Assembly: GCA_963210315.1 (NCBI GenBank)
Contig: OY723280.1
Span: 1,054,001 to 1,118,000, forward strand
Direction: 5' to 3'
Length of the DNA: 64,000 bases
Source: Rhynchopus euleeides
Taxonomy: Eukaryota; Euglenozoa; Diplonemea; Diplonemida; Diplonemidae
The notes beneath the pieces are model-generated. The model saw only the letters and a program-made list of their open reading frames with translations. It was not told the DNA's origin and searched no databases. The position numbers were made by a program, and so were the translations under genes. Every line of letters begins with the position of its first letter. Position 1 is the stretch's first letter. Below are positions 10,987-21,420 of the stretch, piece after piece.

Positions 10987-13770
10987 ATGGATGATGACGC
11001 CGACACTTATGGGGATTCCGAGCAGAGGAGCTATAGGAGCGATCGGAGCCTGAGCAGCAACAGTCAAAACTTGCAGCCGACAGCCAGCGGGGCACGCCTG
11101 AAGAGCAAGATCGTTGTGGCGGTGCGGGTCCGCCCGCTGCTGCCCAAAGAGCAGGAGGCTGGGCATGCCCGGATCGTGAAGGTGATCGGCGACAAGCTTG
11201 TCATCCTGATGGACAAGAAGCGACATATCGACGGCCCCAACCTGAGGTCGCGGAAGCCGAAGGAGAAGCGATATGTCTTCGACAATGCGTTCTCACATGA
11301 GGCTCCTCAGGAGATGATTTACACTTCCACAACATCCTTCCTCATCAACAGCGTGCTCGAGGGGTACAACGGGACAGTCTTTGCCTACGGGGCAACCGGA
11401 AGCGGCAAAACCTACACCATGACCGGCACGGAGGATGACCCAGGTCTGATGTTCCTGGCACTCCAGGACCTCTTCCATCAGACAACCCTTGCGTTGCGGC
11501 GCGGCTTGCAGTATAAGGTGACCCTGTCGTACCTTGAGATATACAACGAGAATATTAGGGATCTCGTGAAAGGCGACGGGCACTTCTTGGAGCTGCGTGA
11601 GCATCCCACTGCCGGGATGAGGGTGAGTGGGATTACAGAGTATCAGGTGAAGAATGTGGAGGAGATCATGGAGCTGCTGATCCTGGGGAACGAGAACCGG
11701 ACGACCGAGCCGACGGAGGCGAATGCAGAGTCGAGCAGGTCTCACGCCGTGTTGCAGGTGCTGCTTGAGCAGCACGATGCGTCGAACAACCAAGTCAAGA
11801 CGGCAAAGCTCAACTTGATAGACCTGGCGGGGTCAGAGCGGGGCGCTGTGACGCAGAACCGTGGGGCGCGGCTCCTCGAAGGCGCGAATATCAACCGCTC
11901 GCTGCTCGCGCTGGGGAACTGCATCAACGCCCTCTCTGACAAGGGGAAGATCTCCTTCGTCCCCTACCGCGACTCCAAGCTGACCCGCCTCTTGAAGGAC
12001 TCCCTGGGGGGGAACTGCAACACCGTCATGATCACAACGGTGTCCCCATCGCACGCATCCATCGAGGAGTCCTCCAACACCCTGAAGTATGCGAGCCGTG
12101 CGAAGAAGATCAAAAACTATGTGATGTGCAACGAGAAGACCATCACCTACCACGTCTCGAAGTATGAGAAGCTGATTGCCGACCTGCAGCAGCAGGTGTC
12201 GCTCCTCCGCAGCCAGCTGGATGCAGGGGTGGGCACGGGGGTGTCCTCCACGACCCCAGCAGAGCGGCAGGAGTATGACGACCTCAGAGGTGTGCTGATG
12301 GACAGCTTCAACCAGAGGGTGCAGGTCCGCAAGCAGCTGTCGGACATCCATGAGCTGCAGCTGTCGCAGTTCCTCACCATCAGCAACACCCAGACGCAGG
12401 CCGACAAGTCGAAGCTGTGCGGCGCCATCTCCAGCGAGAAGGAGGCAGCGGCGGATTTGACAATCGAGGCGTCTGCGAAGAAGATCCGCCGCAACGAGAA
12501 GCTCCGTGTCGCTCTCAACGAAAAGATAAAGGCGTTGGAGGGGGAGGGGAAACATCTCCTCAAAAGGGTGCGGGGCCTTGCCAGCCCGGACCTGCGCGAG
12601 CTTCTCACCCATGAGTACAATGCGCGGGTGCTGGAGCTGGAGAACATCGAGCTGGAGAGCAAGAAGCAGGTGCAGGAGCAGCTATCGGAGAACAAGGATG
12701 CGCAGATGCGCAGGCTGCAGCTTCACATCCGCCTCCGTGACGCGGTGATCAACCACCAGAAGGAGATCCTGACACAGCACGGCGTGGTTGCCTCCTCCTT
12801 GCAGACCAGCTACGGGCTGCTGTCGAACCTGGAGGAGTCTCCGAGCCTGTCGTCCACACCCCAGGTGCAGCCGCAGGTGCCGCTGTCGGAGGTGGCGATC
12901 CTGCCGCCTGTCCCGATTGCCAAGGGCCCGCAGGCCCGTGCGCCGTACAGCGCTGTGCCCCACCAGGTGGTTGCCCTCCCCGAGGTGAAGCATGTGCCGC
13001 GGGGGCAGTCGCATCCCCCAGTGCAGGCCACAGCCGGCCCGCCCCACCCGCATCTGCATGCGAGCCCGCCCTCTGTGGCGCTCCTCTCCGCCTCTATACA
13101 GCACAAGCAGAAGCAGCAGCTGCGGTCGCCCTCAGCTCTCAAGGCCAAGGCGAAGCCCAGGGGGCCTGAGGTTGGCCAGAAGCCCGCACACCACAGCAAC
13201 GTCTATGCTTCGCGTGGCCCTGTGCCCAGAGGGATTGCAAGGGTATGTCGGGTGTGGTGGTGTTGGGTGGTTGCTGCCAACAAGGATGGAAACCAGGAGT
13301 ATCTGTGGGACGTGTGTTGTGGGGGCTGGCACAGCTTGCAACTTGGCACATCGTACCTTCCCTCCCATCACTGCACAGGAGCGCAAAGATGTCGGCCCCC
13401 CACTCTATGCAAGTGGTGTGGCGGCCAATGCGTTTGAGCGTGATTACGAAGGGCGTCCCGTGGCGAAGAATGATAATCTCGTTGCCAAGGTATTGCACAC
13501 CACATGCGGTTGGAAGTTGGCAGTTGGCGGAGTCTGACCAACTTTGCAGCGGGAGGTGCGGCACCCTATGTCCACCTGATGCATACCGATGATCAACTGT
13601 TTCAATGTTGTTAGTTCGGCGTGGCCAACTGAGGAACCTTTCTGTGCCTTGAGCTGGGATCTCCCGTCACTCCACTTCGCCCACCACCCCCCCACCCCAC
13701 CACACAGACAGCGCTGCTGAGGCACAAACGGCGAAAACGAGAGGATGAGCGCCATCATGTCGCAGCCTAG
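10987..13770 (+). CDS. Kinesin-8 family motor protein, three exons
   Basis: Exons are 10987-13242, 13379-13489 and 13708-13770, giving 809 residues. The N-terminal motor domain (residues about 41-378) carries the ATP P-loop GATGSGKT (135-142), switch I NAESSRSH (247-253) and switch II DLAGSERG (279-286). The combination VAVRVRPLLPKE, YLEIYNENIRDL, TQNRGARLLEGANINRSL and ALGNCINALSDKGK is characteristic of kinesin-8 (KIF18/KIF19 type), a plus-end motor that shortens microtubules and controls spindle or flagellar length. Residues about 385-640 are coiled coil. The tail is Pro/His/Ala-rich, then a basic end (RHKRRKRED). Both introns (136 and 218 nt) are phase 0, with GTATGT and GTATTG donors and ACAG acceptors. 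Without splicing the first exon frame stops at 13437. The class is firm; the exact cellular role is inference. Confidence 0.93.
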
Positions 13771-14958
13771 CCCCTTTTCTTTTTGGTATTTCTGACACAA
13801 CTGCCCTTTTGTTGCGACGTGACCGCTATCCTCCTCACGTTATTCCTTGCACACCCCCCGTCCCAAGCCTGTGCGAAGGGCGAGCCATATGCAACACCAT
13901 ACCGCTCCTCCCTGTGCTGCCTCTGGGGCCTCCAGAGCAACCCCCCCTTTTCCCCACATTGTTGTGCTTTTTGTGCATTTGCGATGCCAATGGTGCTCCT
14001 TCTGGGAGCAAAGCTGAAATGAGATGAGCGAGACCAGCGGAAGCAGCAACCTGGGTCGGAGGTGTCAGTGTGAGAGCACTGCTTCGTGGATATATGTTTT
14101 TGAGAGTTGTGCTCAAATCGCTTGTGTAGGTTCGGAGTGGTGGGGGTGGGATGAGCGTGGATTGCATGCATGTGTTAGATGCTTAGGTGTCCTCGCTCCA
14201 CTCTTCCCCAACGAATGAAATGGGGGCCTTTGGTAGAGGGGGGCTTTTCACGCACAGATGTGCCTTTTTTGTCTTTTTCCGGCCCAGCTTGAACCTTGAA
14301 GCTTACAAGGAGGTGTGGCGTCCTGCTTTCCAGACAGATGCTCACTCTCTGCTAGGGCAGATGTGCTGTGGCCTTGCCAGGCCCTGGTTGTCTCTCGGAT
14401 CAATCGCCCCACCGACGGCAATTGGATCTGGTAGGCCCTGCAGCAGATGTGCCGTGCCGGCAGCCCTGACGGGTCGGTTAGGGGATCCCCAGTGTCGGCA
14501 TATACCTTTCCAGCCAGATGCTACACAGAAGGGGCGGTTTGCCGGAATGCTGGGCTGGTGCGGAACGCCAGCCTGCCCGCCAAAGAATGTCAAGAAATCT
14601 CCGTGTGTTGAGGTGACTGACAGCGCAGGTGCATCCCGCCACTGGACCTCCCCCCCTCCCACCCCCAGCCACTTTCCCTGGACTTCTACCCCGCCACCGG
14701 ACTCCCCCCCCTCCCACCTTCCGGCGGGTGCTGCAAGATAGCAGATTCACTTCAACACATCAACACCACCACTCCCACCTCCAGGCGACACCCAGCTCTG
14801 CCCCGCTGTTTCTCACCCCCTTTCCTCTCTGTCCTTTCCTGCCATGCCACGGTAACACCCGGCGACTGGCCGACAGGGCACAAGGCCGCCCTGCTGCATG
14901 CCACACCCTCCCCCCACCCTTCCTGCCCTCCGCCCATCAACACGGGCCCACATAGGGC
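13771..14958. other. Intergenic, no gene seen
   Basis: This gap of about 1.2 kb has no frame with convincing domain content. Open frames near 14187-14741 are Pro/Ser-rich and unsupported. The 3' part (about 14770-14950) is pyrimidine-rich. CACATAG at 14948-14954 lies four bases before the next ATG and is a candidate trans-splice acceptor, which would give an extremely short 5' UTR. Confidence 0.4.
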
Positions 14959-16050
14959 ATGGCTCCAAAGCGTGACCCCCGGGTGCAGGCCGCGCTGTCT
15001 GCCAAGCATGCCCCTTTGGAGATCACCTCTGCGCTGCGGCAGAAGTTTTCAAGCGATTCCATTGTGTACATCCGTGTCTGCAAACAGGGGAAGGCCGAGC
15101 TTGCCATGGTGGTGTCACGGCTGAACTTCTGCCTCTGCACGGTGAAGTCGGGGAAGATGCTGAAGGTGTTCCGGTTTGACGAGCTCCGCGGCATCGAATA
15201 CAGAAAGGTGCGATCACGCCTCTTCATGGTGTGGGAGCTGTGCCTCCACATGTCTGGCGCCGAGCCTGACATCGTGGTGACAATGGACCAGTCCCCCCTC
15301 AACACATGCCGATTCGACGAGTCAGAGCTCAGCAAGCTCGTGGATGCTGTCAACACCGCCCGCCGAGCCTTGGGCCTCACATCCATCGTCGTATCCCACT
15401 CTGACAGCACCGCGCCACCCCCGTCGCCCCCACCGTCCCCGCTGGGTTCCAGCAGGGGGTCCTCCCCTGCACCGACGGGGCTGCGCCCCAGCGAGAAGCT
15501 CGAGCTGGCCAGGAAGCGGCAGGAGGAGGAGGGCGCGAAGAAGTCTCTCTGCGAGGCGGAGGAGAGGGGGCGTGTGGTGTTGGAGCGGGAGCTGACGGTT
15601 GCCGCCACGCTGCTGGAGGGCAGAGAGGAGGCGGCGCGGCTGGATGCGAAGGAGTGCGAGGAGGTGCGTCTGAGGCAGGAGGCTGCCAAGGCGAGGAAGG
15701 AGAAGCGGCGGAGGGAGCATGCGGCGTCTGCAAAGCCGGTGAGTTTGGTCAGCAATGTCACCTGCGGGCGGTGTGGGTTGCCCTCTACGGCTGGCGCAGC
15801 CTATCGGCCTCCGCCTGCGCCCCACTGGAGGCCGGCCGGAGAGGATGCCCACACACCACCGCCTCTCCTGCACAGCAGGCACAGCCGCAGGGATTGTCCC
15901 CCACCACCCACGTCGGAAGGCGGGTCCCTGCAGTCTGCCACCTGGGGGTCAGGTGCTCTGGCATCGCCGCAGCGCGACCCGCAGTATTGGGATCGCTTCG
16001 TGAGGCAGTGGGAGGCGATCGGTGGGCCGCGAGATGAGCTGTTCGCCTGA
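14959..16050 (+). CDS. PH-like domain plus coiled-coil protein
   Basis: The single open frame of 363 residues starts at the first ATG after a C/T-rich tract. Residues about 25-140 have the alternating strands and C-terminal helix expected of a PH-like fold (IVYIRVCKQGKAELAMVVSR to DAVNTARRALG); such folds bind lipids or proteins. A Pro/Ser linker (about 152-177) leads to a charged coiled coil (about 178-265) rich in Glu, Arg and Lys. A CGRC-containing segment and a Pro/His/Ser-rich tail follow, ending in QYWDRFVRQWEAIGGPRDELFA-type sequence. I do not recognise a named family. A GTGAGT occurs at 15739, but the frame continues in coding-like sequence and I see no need for an intron. Confidence 0.72.
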   Translation: MAPKRDPRVQAALSAKHAPLEITSALRQKFSSDSIVYIRVCKQGKAELAMVVSRLNFCLCTVKSGKMLKVFRFDELRGIEYRKVRSRLFMVWELCLHMSGAEPDIVVTMDQSPLNTCRFDESELSKLVDAVNTARRALGLTSIVVSHSDSTAPPPSPPPSPLGSSRGSSPAPTGLRPSEKLELARKRQEEEGAKKSLCEAEERGRVVLERELTVAATLLEGREEAARLDAKECEEVRLRQEAAKARKEKRRREHAASAKPVSLVSNVTCGRCGLPSTAGAAYRPPPAPHWRPAGEDAHTPPPLLHSRHSRRDCPPPPTSEGGSLQSATWGSGALASPQRDPQYWDRFVRQWEAIGGPRDELFA

Positions 16051-16148
16051 TGGGGATTGGGGGGAGGGGGGGGTGGGGGTGTATTGTCGGAAAGGTGAAG
16101 AAACGGCATTTCGTCGGGCTGCGAGAGCACTTCCCGACCATGTATGAT

Positions 16149-16790
16149 CCTTACACCGGGGTTTTTCGGCCAAAATCCTGAAAATTTACTCCGGATTTTT
16201 TTCCTTCTCCTTTTTTCCCCGTTCCCCCCCGGTTTTCCGCCTTTATTTGCATTTTTGAGCTCCGTGCGGATCGTGGTGGGGTCATTTTGTTTTCACAGCG
16301 CCCGTCACAGCCTATGTATGCAACCGAGGAAATCGCCGAACTTTGACGAAAACCTGGCGGTCGCGAAGAACCCCCCAGTCGCATAAGGACAAGCACAAGC
16401 CACAGGGGGGTCTGGGGGGCGGAGCCCCCCAGCCGCCGGAGGCCACGGTAGTGAACTTCCGAGCTGAACTCGGTGTGGATCGCTCCGACATCAGGTCGGA
16501 ACTCAGTGCTGCGCGGGCAGAAGCAGTCAGACGAGTGTGTTGGTGCATTTTCTCCTCTGTATGTATAGGAGGAAATCGCCGAACTTTGACGAAAACTTGA
16601 CGGTAGCGAAGAACCCCAGTCGCATAAGGACAAGCCAGCATACGCCGCTGGTCTGCATGGGGGGTCTGGGGGGCGGAGCCCCCCAGCCGCCGGAGGCCAC
16701 GGTAGTGAACATCTGTACCTTCCAAGATGAACTCGGTGTGGATCACTCCGACATCAGGTAGGAACCCAGTGCCGCGAGGGAGGCAGTCAC
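16149..16790. repeat. Tandem repeats related to the hAT element at 48-50 kb
   Basis: Two direct units lie at about 16322-16510 and 16561-16760. Each has AAATCGCCGAACTTTGACGA, AGTCGCATAAGGACAAGC, then a G-rich palindromic core (GGGGGGCGGAGCCCCCCAG) and GGCCACGGTAGTGAAC. The same core recurs at about 49826-49875 and 49996-50046. A further string at 16259-16291 (GGATCGTGGTGGGGTCATTT) recurs near 48218-48251. This suggests a decayed relative of the hAT element. Confidence 0.7.
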
Positions 16791-17196
16791 TGGAAGCCAG
16801 GTGGAGGCCATGGTCTGTGGGGGCGGGCCCACCCAGCCCCCACTTCCCCCATTTTTGGTCCCATTTTTTTCCCTCCCGAAAATGGCTTTATTTGAATCGT
16901 TCGAATCCGTGGCTCACGCCATGGTATTTCTTTTTCTCCAGAAATTTTATTGGTCCATGTTACTTGGCTCAGAACCAAAAGGAAAAAAATAAAGGAAAAA
17001 AATATATTTTGGCCGAATCTCTTATACTTACTCCGATTTAGGATCAGACTTGTTCCCGACACAGGATTTTTTTTTGCCGCGGTGGTGTTCTGTACGTTAT
17101 CTTGCGTTGTTTATCGTTTTGTTGTGGCCATGCGTTCTGAGCACAACACTCTCTCTCAAAAAAATATGCATATCCCAGAAAAGGAAATAGAATAAC
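16791..17196. other. Intergenic, no gene seen
   Basis: The stretch turns A/T-rich with A- and T-runs after 16860. No frame with domain content and no repeat shared with other parts of the window was noticed. Confidence 0.35.
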
Positions 17197-17215
17197 AACA
17201 TCCATACATCGGGCG

Positions 17216-17515
17216 TTATTGCGTTACCAGTAACGGTAATACCGTTATTTTTTCGGTAAAATAACTTACCGTTAATAACGTTCCAGAACGGCCGAATAAC
17301 GTTATCCGAAAATCGGTAACGTTATTTTTCCGCGTTATACCGTTATCGATAACGGTAATACCGTTATTACCGTTATCAGGAACGGTAATAACGTTATCGG
17401 TAACGTTATTACCGTTATTACCGTTATCGGTAACGGTAATACCGTTATCAGTAACGGTAATAACGTTATCGGTAACGTTATTACCGTTATTACCGGTAAT
17501 ACCGCGTTATTTTCG
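17216..17515. repeat. CGTTAT/ATAACG palindromic repeat array
   Basis: Short units such as GGTAATAACGTTATCGGTAA and their inverses follow one another irregularly. The array sits just inside the left inverted terminus of the 17203-19230 element. A much shorter version (about 19172-19218) sits inside the right end. The array can fold on itself at many registers. Confidence 0.8.
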
Positions 17516-18404
17516 GTATTTTTGGGCAACTTCTATAGGGGGACCCTTTTCGAATTTTTTTTTCGGGGTGGCCAGAATGGGCTGTTTTAGGCTATTTGAG
17601 GCCATTTTCGAGCAAATTTTTGGGTTTAGAGCCACGCAAAGGGTCTAAAATGGGCATGCCAATCTCAAAAAATGCTCAAAATTCCGAGAGATTTCAGATT
17701 TTTCGAATTTTTTGACCGAGAAAATTCTGACCCCAAAATGTGGTCCTTGTGGTCTGGAACTGTCCGTTGTCGAAGGAATTGGTGAAAAAATCGTGATTTT
17801 TGGCCTCTGGATCACCCATGCCGTCCCAAAAATCAAGCAAAAGAGGTTTGGTAGGTGCATTTTTGGGTGAACATGAGCCATTGTGCCAACCTGCTTGATT
17901 TCACCCGAAAATTGGAATCCGTTGAATATGGTTTCTGATGAAAATGTGAAAATTTTCGACCTTCTTCGCAGTTTTTGCCACTTCCTTGCCCCATCTTTCC
18001 CACCCAAAATCGAAGTACCGTGAATGGTGTTGTTGAAAGGTCCAAATTGCGTTGGTTGTGCGTAGTTCTGCCGAAATCGTGCACACGTTGTGCATAGTGC
18101 ATGTGTAACGCCATTTGCGACCAAAATGTAAATTTCCTGCACCCGAGCGTTGACGCTTCCACACACCCTTACAAACCCACTTGCCTGATGAAGGGGGTGG
18201 TGTGTAGAGCACGTTTGGCAGGGCTGAATGACACTTTCCGCGCGAAGGTCGTGTGCGTAATTAAAAAACGGTCCGAGGGCCGGAGGCCCGAGGCCTTTTT
18301 TTACCTGCACGAGGGTGCAATTGAGGCCGATACGGGGTGCAGATGATGGTTTCTTGCACAACCCAGTCATGTTTTGCACATCACGACGAACTCGGAAATT
18401 CCTC

Positions 18405-18468
18405 ATATTTGCACTCCAGGTCTCATATTTGCACTGGTGCAAATATGGGACCTGGAGTGCGTGCAAAT
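18405..18468. repeat. Long near-perfect hairpin
   Basis: The arm TATTTGCACTCCAGGTC (about 18407) followed by TCATATTTGCAC faces GTGCAAATATGGGACCTGGA, with almost no loop. The combined arms are about 30 bases each. It lies inside the 17203-19230 element. Confidence 0.7.
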
Positions 18469-19236
18469 AATGACTGGGGGGTGCAAGAAAGTTCAAATTG
18501 TGTAGTTCCTGCGTACTTCGTGCGTAGCCCGAGCGTACTTTGGGTAGTTCGTGCGTATATTGTGCGAAGCGTCTTTGACAGCACCAGTAACGGACTTTTG
18601 GAACGTAACTATTTTAGAACGGACCGGGAAAAAATGGGCACGTCGCTACTTCGCGCTACTTCGTCGCTCGTAACGAGTAAAAATATCAGGTGGTTTATAC
18701 ACCGCCAATGTGAGGTGTGCGGGTGTATTCCTGAAGGATTCACTTCTGCGTCCACACTGAGTGATTTTGGAGTGATTTTCACTCCAAATTTCACTCCAGG
18801 AACATTGGATGCTGCAAGGTTGCAGGGGTTTCTGCAGTATTTGCCTTGAAAAAGCCAAAAAACATGATTTTTTCACGAAACTCGACATGTCCGTGCGTTA
18901 TTATCCAAAAAATGGTCCCAGGGGGGTATTCTGGAGCCATCTCCACCAAAAACTACACCATCCGCCCGCAAAATTGTCCGAATAACGCAAGTTTTCATGA
19001 AAATAACGGAAAAATAACGCGTTATTTTAGGAGAAAACGTTTTCCAATTTTTTGACATCACGGAGTGGCCCCCTGGAGTGATATTTTACCCAAGAAAATT
19101 CTTTTAGGGGGGGTAGGGACCCGAGTTTCGGGTCAGATTCACCGGGAAATGCTGCCTTTTTTGGGGTCAAAAAATAACGCAAAAATAACGTTATTACCGT
19201 TACTGGTAACGGAATAACGCCCAATGTATGAACATC

Positions 19237-19616
19237 ACAACACATTTGAGCATCCGCAGGCAGGGAGAGGGCGCTGAAGACTATGCCCCACATAACCAGC
19301 CTCAGGGTGCGTCCATTGTACGATTCCGTTTCGGAGAACTAAAAAAATATACCAGCAAAAGGCGACACCAGAAAATACCATGTGCATACCTGCCCCTGAG
19401 CTCTTGTGTCTTGTTGATGCCTCTTCAAGCCTGCTCTTGACTTCCCGGAACCGGGGCCATGTTGGATTGTACTAATAAGTTGAAGGGAGGAGGGGGGGGG
19501 GTGTGTGCCTTTCGCCCAGTGTCACGTTTCTGCACTCTCTCTTGAGCGACACCCCACCCACCCCGAAACCATTCGGGTTTTTGAGGGGATTTGATCCATC
19601 TTTACAATCCAACATC
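19237..19616. other. Intergenic between two transposons, no gene seen
   Basis: The stretch holds a G-run near 19488-19500 and no supported coding frame. It links the AACGTT-type element to the small membrane-type frame at 19617. Confidence 0.35.
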
Positions 19617-19715
19617 ATGAGGCGACGGTATTCAATCATAGCCTGGGTGGTGACATTGCTGTGTATAGGTGGAACATACATCGTGGCCTGCTTCGTCCCC
19701 TCCACAGGCCATTGA
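19617..19715 (+). CDS. Candidate 32-residue single-pass membrane peptide
   Basis: An ATG opens a 32-codon frame: a basic start MRRRYS, a hydrophobic stretch IIAWVVTLLCIGGTYIVACF, and a short polar end. This is a plausible single transmembrane helix with N-in topology. It lies in the short non-repeat gap between two transposons. No family is recognised. A chance frame, or an exon of a larger gene, is possible; there is no transcript evidence. Confidence 0.25.
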   Translation: MRRRYSIIAWVVTLLCIGGTYIVACFVPSTGH

Positions 19716-19787
19716 TGGTTTGAATGAACAGAACCCTATGTACCCCCCTCTCTGCCTGTGAGGATTCTGTGAATACCCCCCCCCCTA

Positions 19788-20934
19788 GGGGGGGTCAAAT
19801 GGGGGTGACAAACACGATTTTTCAAAAAACCGGCGCAGAGGCCCCAAAGCCCCCGTAAACCCCCCAAACCCCCCCAGATCGGTCCGGAAACCCATCGAAC
19901 CCCACTTTTCCACCATTCCGGGCACCTCAGGTGCCCGAATTGGGGTACCTAAATTTTGTGCCACCGTTTGGTACCGTACAGTGCCACTGTGTGGGAGGTT
20001 GGAAAAGAAAATGCCCCAACACACCACATCTGAGGGTTGCAATGCATGTTGCTTGCCAACCACGTCATCCGGTGGGTGTCAGGCGCTATGTAGGTGGCAT
20101 TAGCCAGGTCTTCGATGTGTTCTGGCTTGTATATATACCTCCCTGCCTGCGGCACAGGCACTGCCTTTGTCCCCCACACCAGCCACAGAGAGCGTATTGT
20201 ACTCGGTCCACGGTTGCTGATTCATTGTGATGCGTTGTATCCTCGAGTGAACGTCACACACTAGTGGCACCACCACCCGCCATCCGAGAGCTGTATTGAC
20301 TTTGCGCGCTTCCGTTGTATTCACCTCGCCACGCATATTGCACCGTTCAGTACCAGTGATCTTGGGCCAGGCAAAGTAGACCGCAGCAACTACCAATTCT
20401 GGCACAATGGGTACCACGACAGCGCACTTCATGTGTTCCCGGAATGTACAGCTCGTGTTGCAACAGTCGTTGTCAACACATCCCGGTTGTGGAGCACTGC
20501 TGCACAGGAATCACACGACCATCTGGACTGTTCCGTACCTACAGGCAGCCTCCCGGTGCATGGTGGCAGGGAGGTATATATACAAGCCAGAACACATCGA
20601 AGACCTGGCTAATGCCACCTACATAGCGCCTGACACCCACCGGATGACGTGGTTGGCAAGCAACATGCATTGCAACCCTCAGATGTGGTGTGTTGGGGCA
20701 TTTTCTTTTCCAACCTCCCACACAGTGGCACTGTACGGTACCAAACGGTGGCACAAAATTTAGGTACCCCAATTCGGGCACCTGAGGTGCCCGGAATGGT
20801 GGAAAAGTGGGGTTCGATGGGTTTCCGGACCGATCTGGGGGGGTTTGGAGGGTTTACGGGGGCTTTGGGGCCTCTGCGCCGGTTTTTTGAAAAATCGTGT
20901 TTGTCCACGTAAAAGGGTGGCATTTGACCCCCCC
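19788..20934. mobile_element. 1.15-kb foldback DNA transposon, copy 2 (TA target site)
   Basis: This copy is nearly identical over its whole length to that at 8264-9411, in the same orientation. It has the same GGGGGGGTCA termini, TA on both sides (19786-19787 and 20935-20936), inverted arms of about 360 bases and single-copy centre. Scattered substitutions (for example GTACCGGACAG versus GTACCGTACAG in the left arm) appear in both arms of the same copy. This suggests that the arms are kept matched, by gene conversion or by foldback replication. Confidence 0.88.
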
Positions 20935-20936
20935 TA

Positions 20937-21420
20937 CCCCCCCCCCCCCGCCCGCTCTTTCTTCTGGGGGGGGGGGGCCGGATCCTTGTTGCCATATACT
21001 CCTCCGCTCCTCACAACAATAATGCCCACGCGACAGGTCAGCAGGCACGTGCACAATTCCTCTGTCCGGTCGGCACCTTTTTCTTATCAAACAGAAAGGT
21101 GCCAAAACCTGAACCAGAGTGTACGTCACGAAACTAGCAACATAGACCTCTTGGAGACTTGAGCACGCTGTCAGTTTCGCGAAGAGCCCCCTGTGTGAAT
21201 GAGCCGCTCCCAGCCCCCCTCCCACCCCCACCCCCACCCCACACCTAGTGACGCTATGTGAGGGGCAGTCGCTTCCTCTCCCGAGGAACTTTTATTCCCC
21301 GGCTGCCCAACCGCTCCGCTTTGAGAGCCCTCCACCAATAGATGACCTGACCCCCACAGTTCACGCCCCACAGTGCGGACGTCCTGCACCCCTATCTGCA
21401 GGGCCCCGGGGTGTTAAGAG
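20937..21420. other. Intergenic, 5' flank of the secreted-protein gene
   Basis: Directly after the transposon come C-runs and a G-run. A run of CCCCCAC units ends in CACACCTAG (about 21215-21247). Several AGs lie just before the ATG, including TTAAGAG abutting it. No other gene is seen. Confidence 0.4.

Larger units (their letters stand above)
17203..19230. mobile_element. 2.03-kb inverted-repeat transposon with AACGTT-rich ends
   Basis: The left end CATACATCGGGCGTTATT and the inverse of the right end CATACATTGGGCGTTATT match, followed in both by CGTTACCAGTAACGGTAATA. The direct repeat AACATC flanks the element at 17197-17202 and 19231-19236, a 6-bp target duplication. Behind the left end lies a dense array of ACGGTAATA/CGTTATTACC units up to about 17515. 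Internal features are a long hairpin at 18405-18468 and a GC palindrome at about 18268-18296. No transposase domain is visible; the longest internal frame (17645-18496, minus) resembles no known family. It is probably non-autonomous. Confidence 0.82.

Noticed and set aside
15739..15978. Possible GTGAGT intron in the PH-like/coiled-coil gene
   Set aside because: All other donors are GTAT and the frame stays open in charged, plausible coding sequence to a natural stop.
17216..17515. Array looked at first like a CRISPR or telomeric repeat
   Set aside because: Units are irregular, palindromic and without unique spacers, and lie just inside a transposon end; the genome is eukaryotic.
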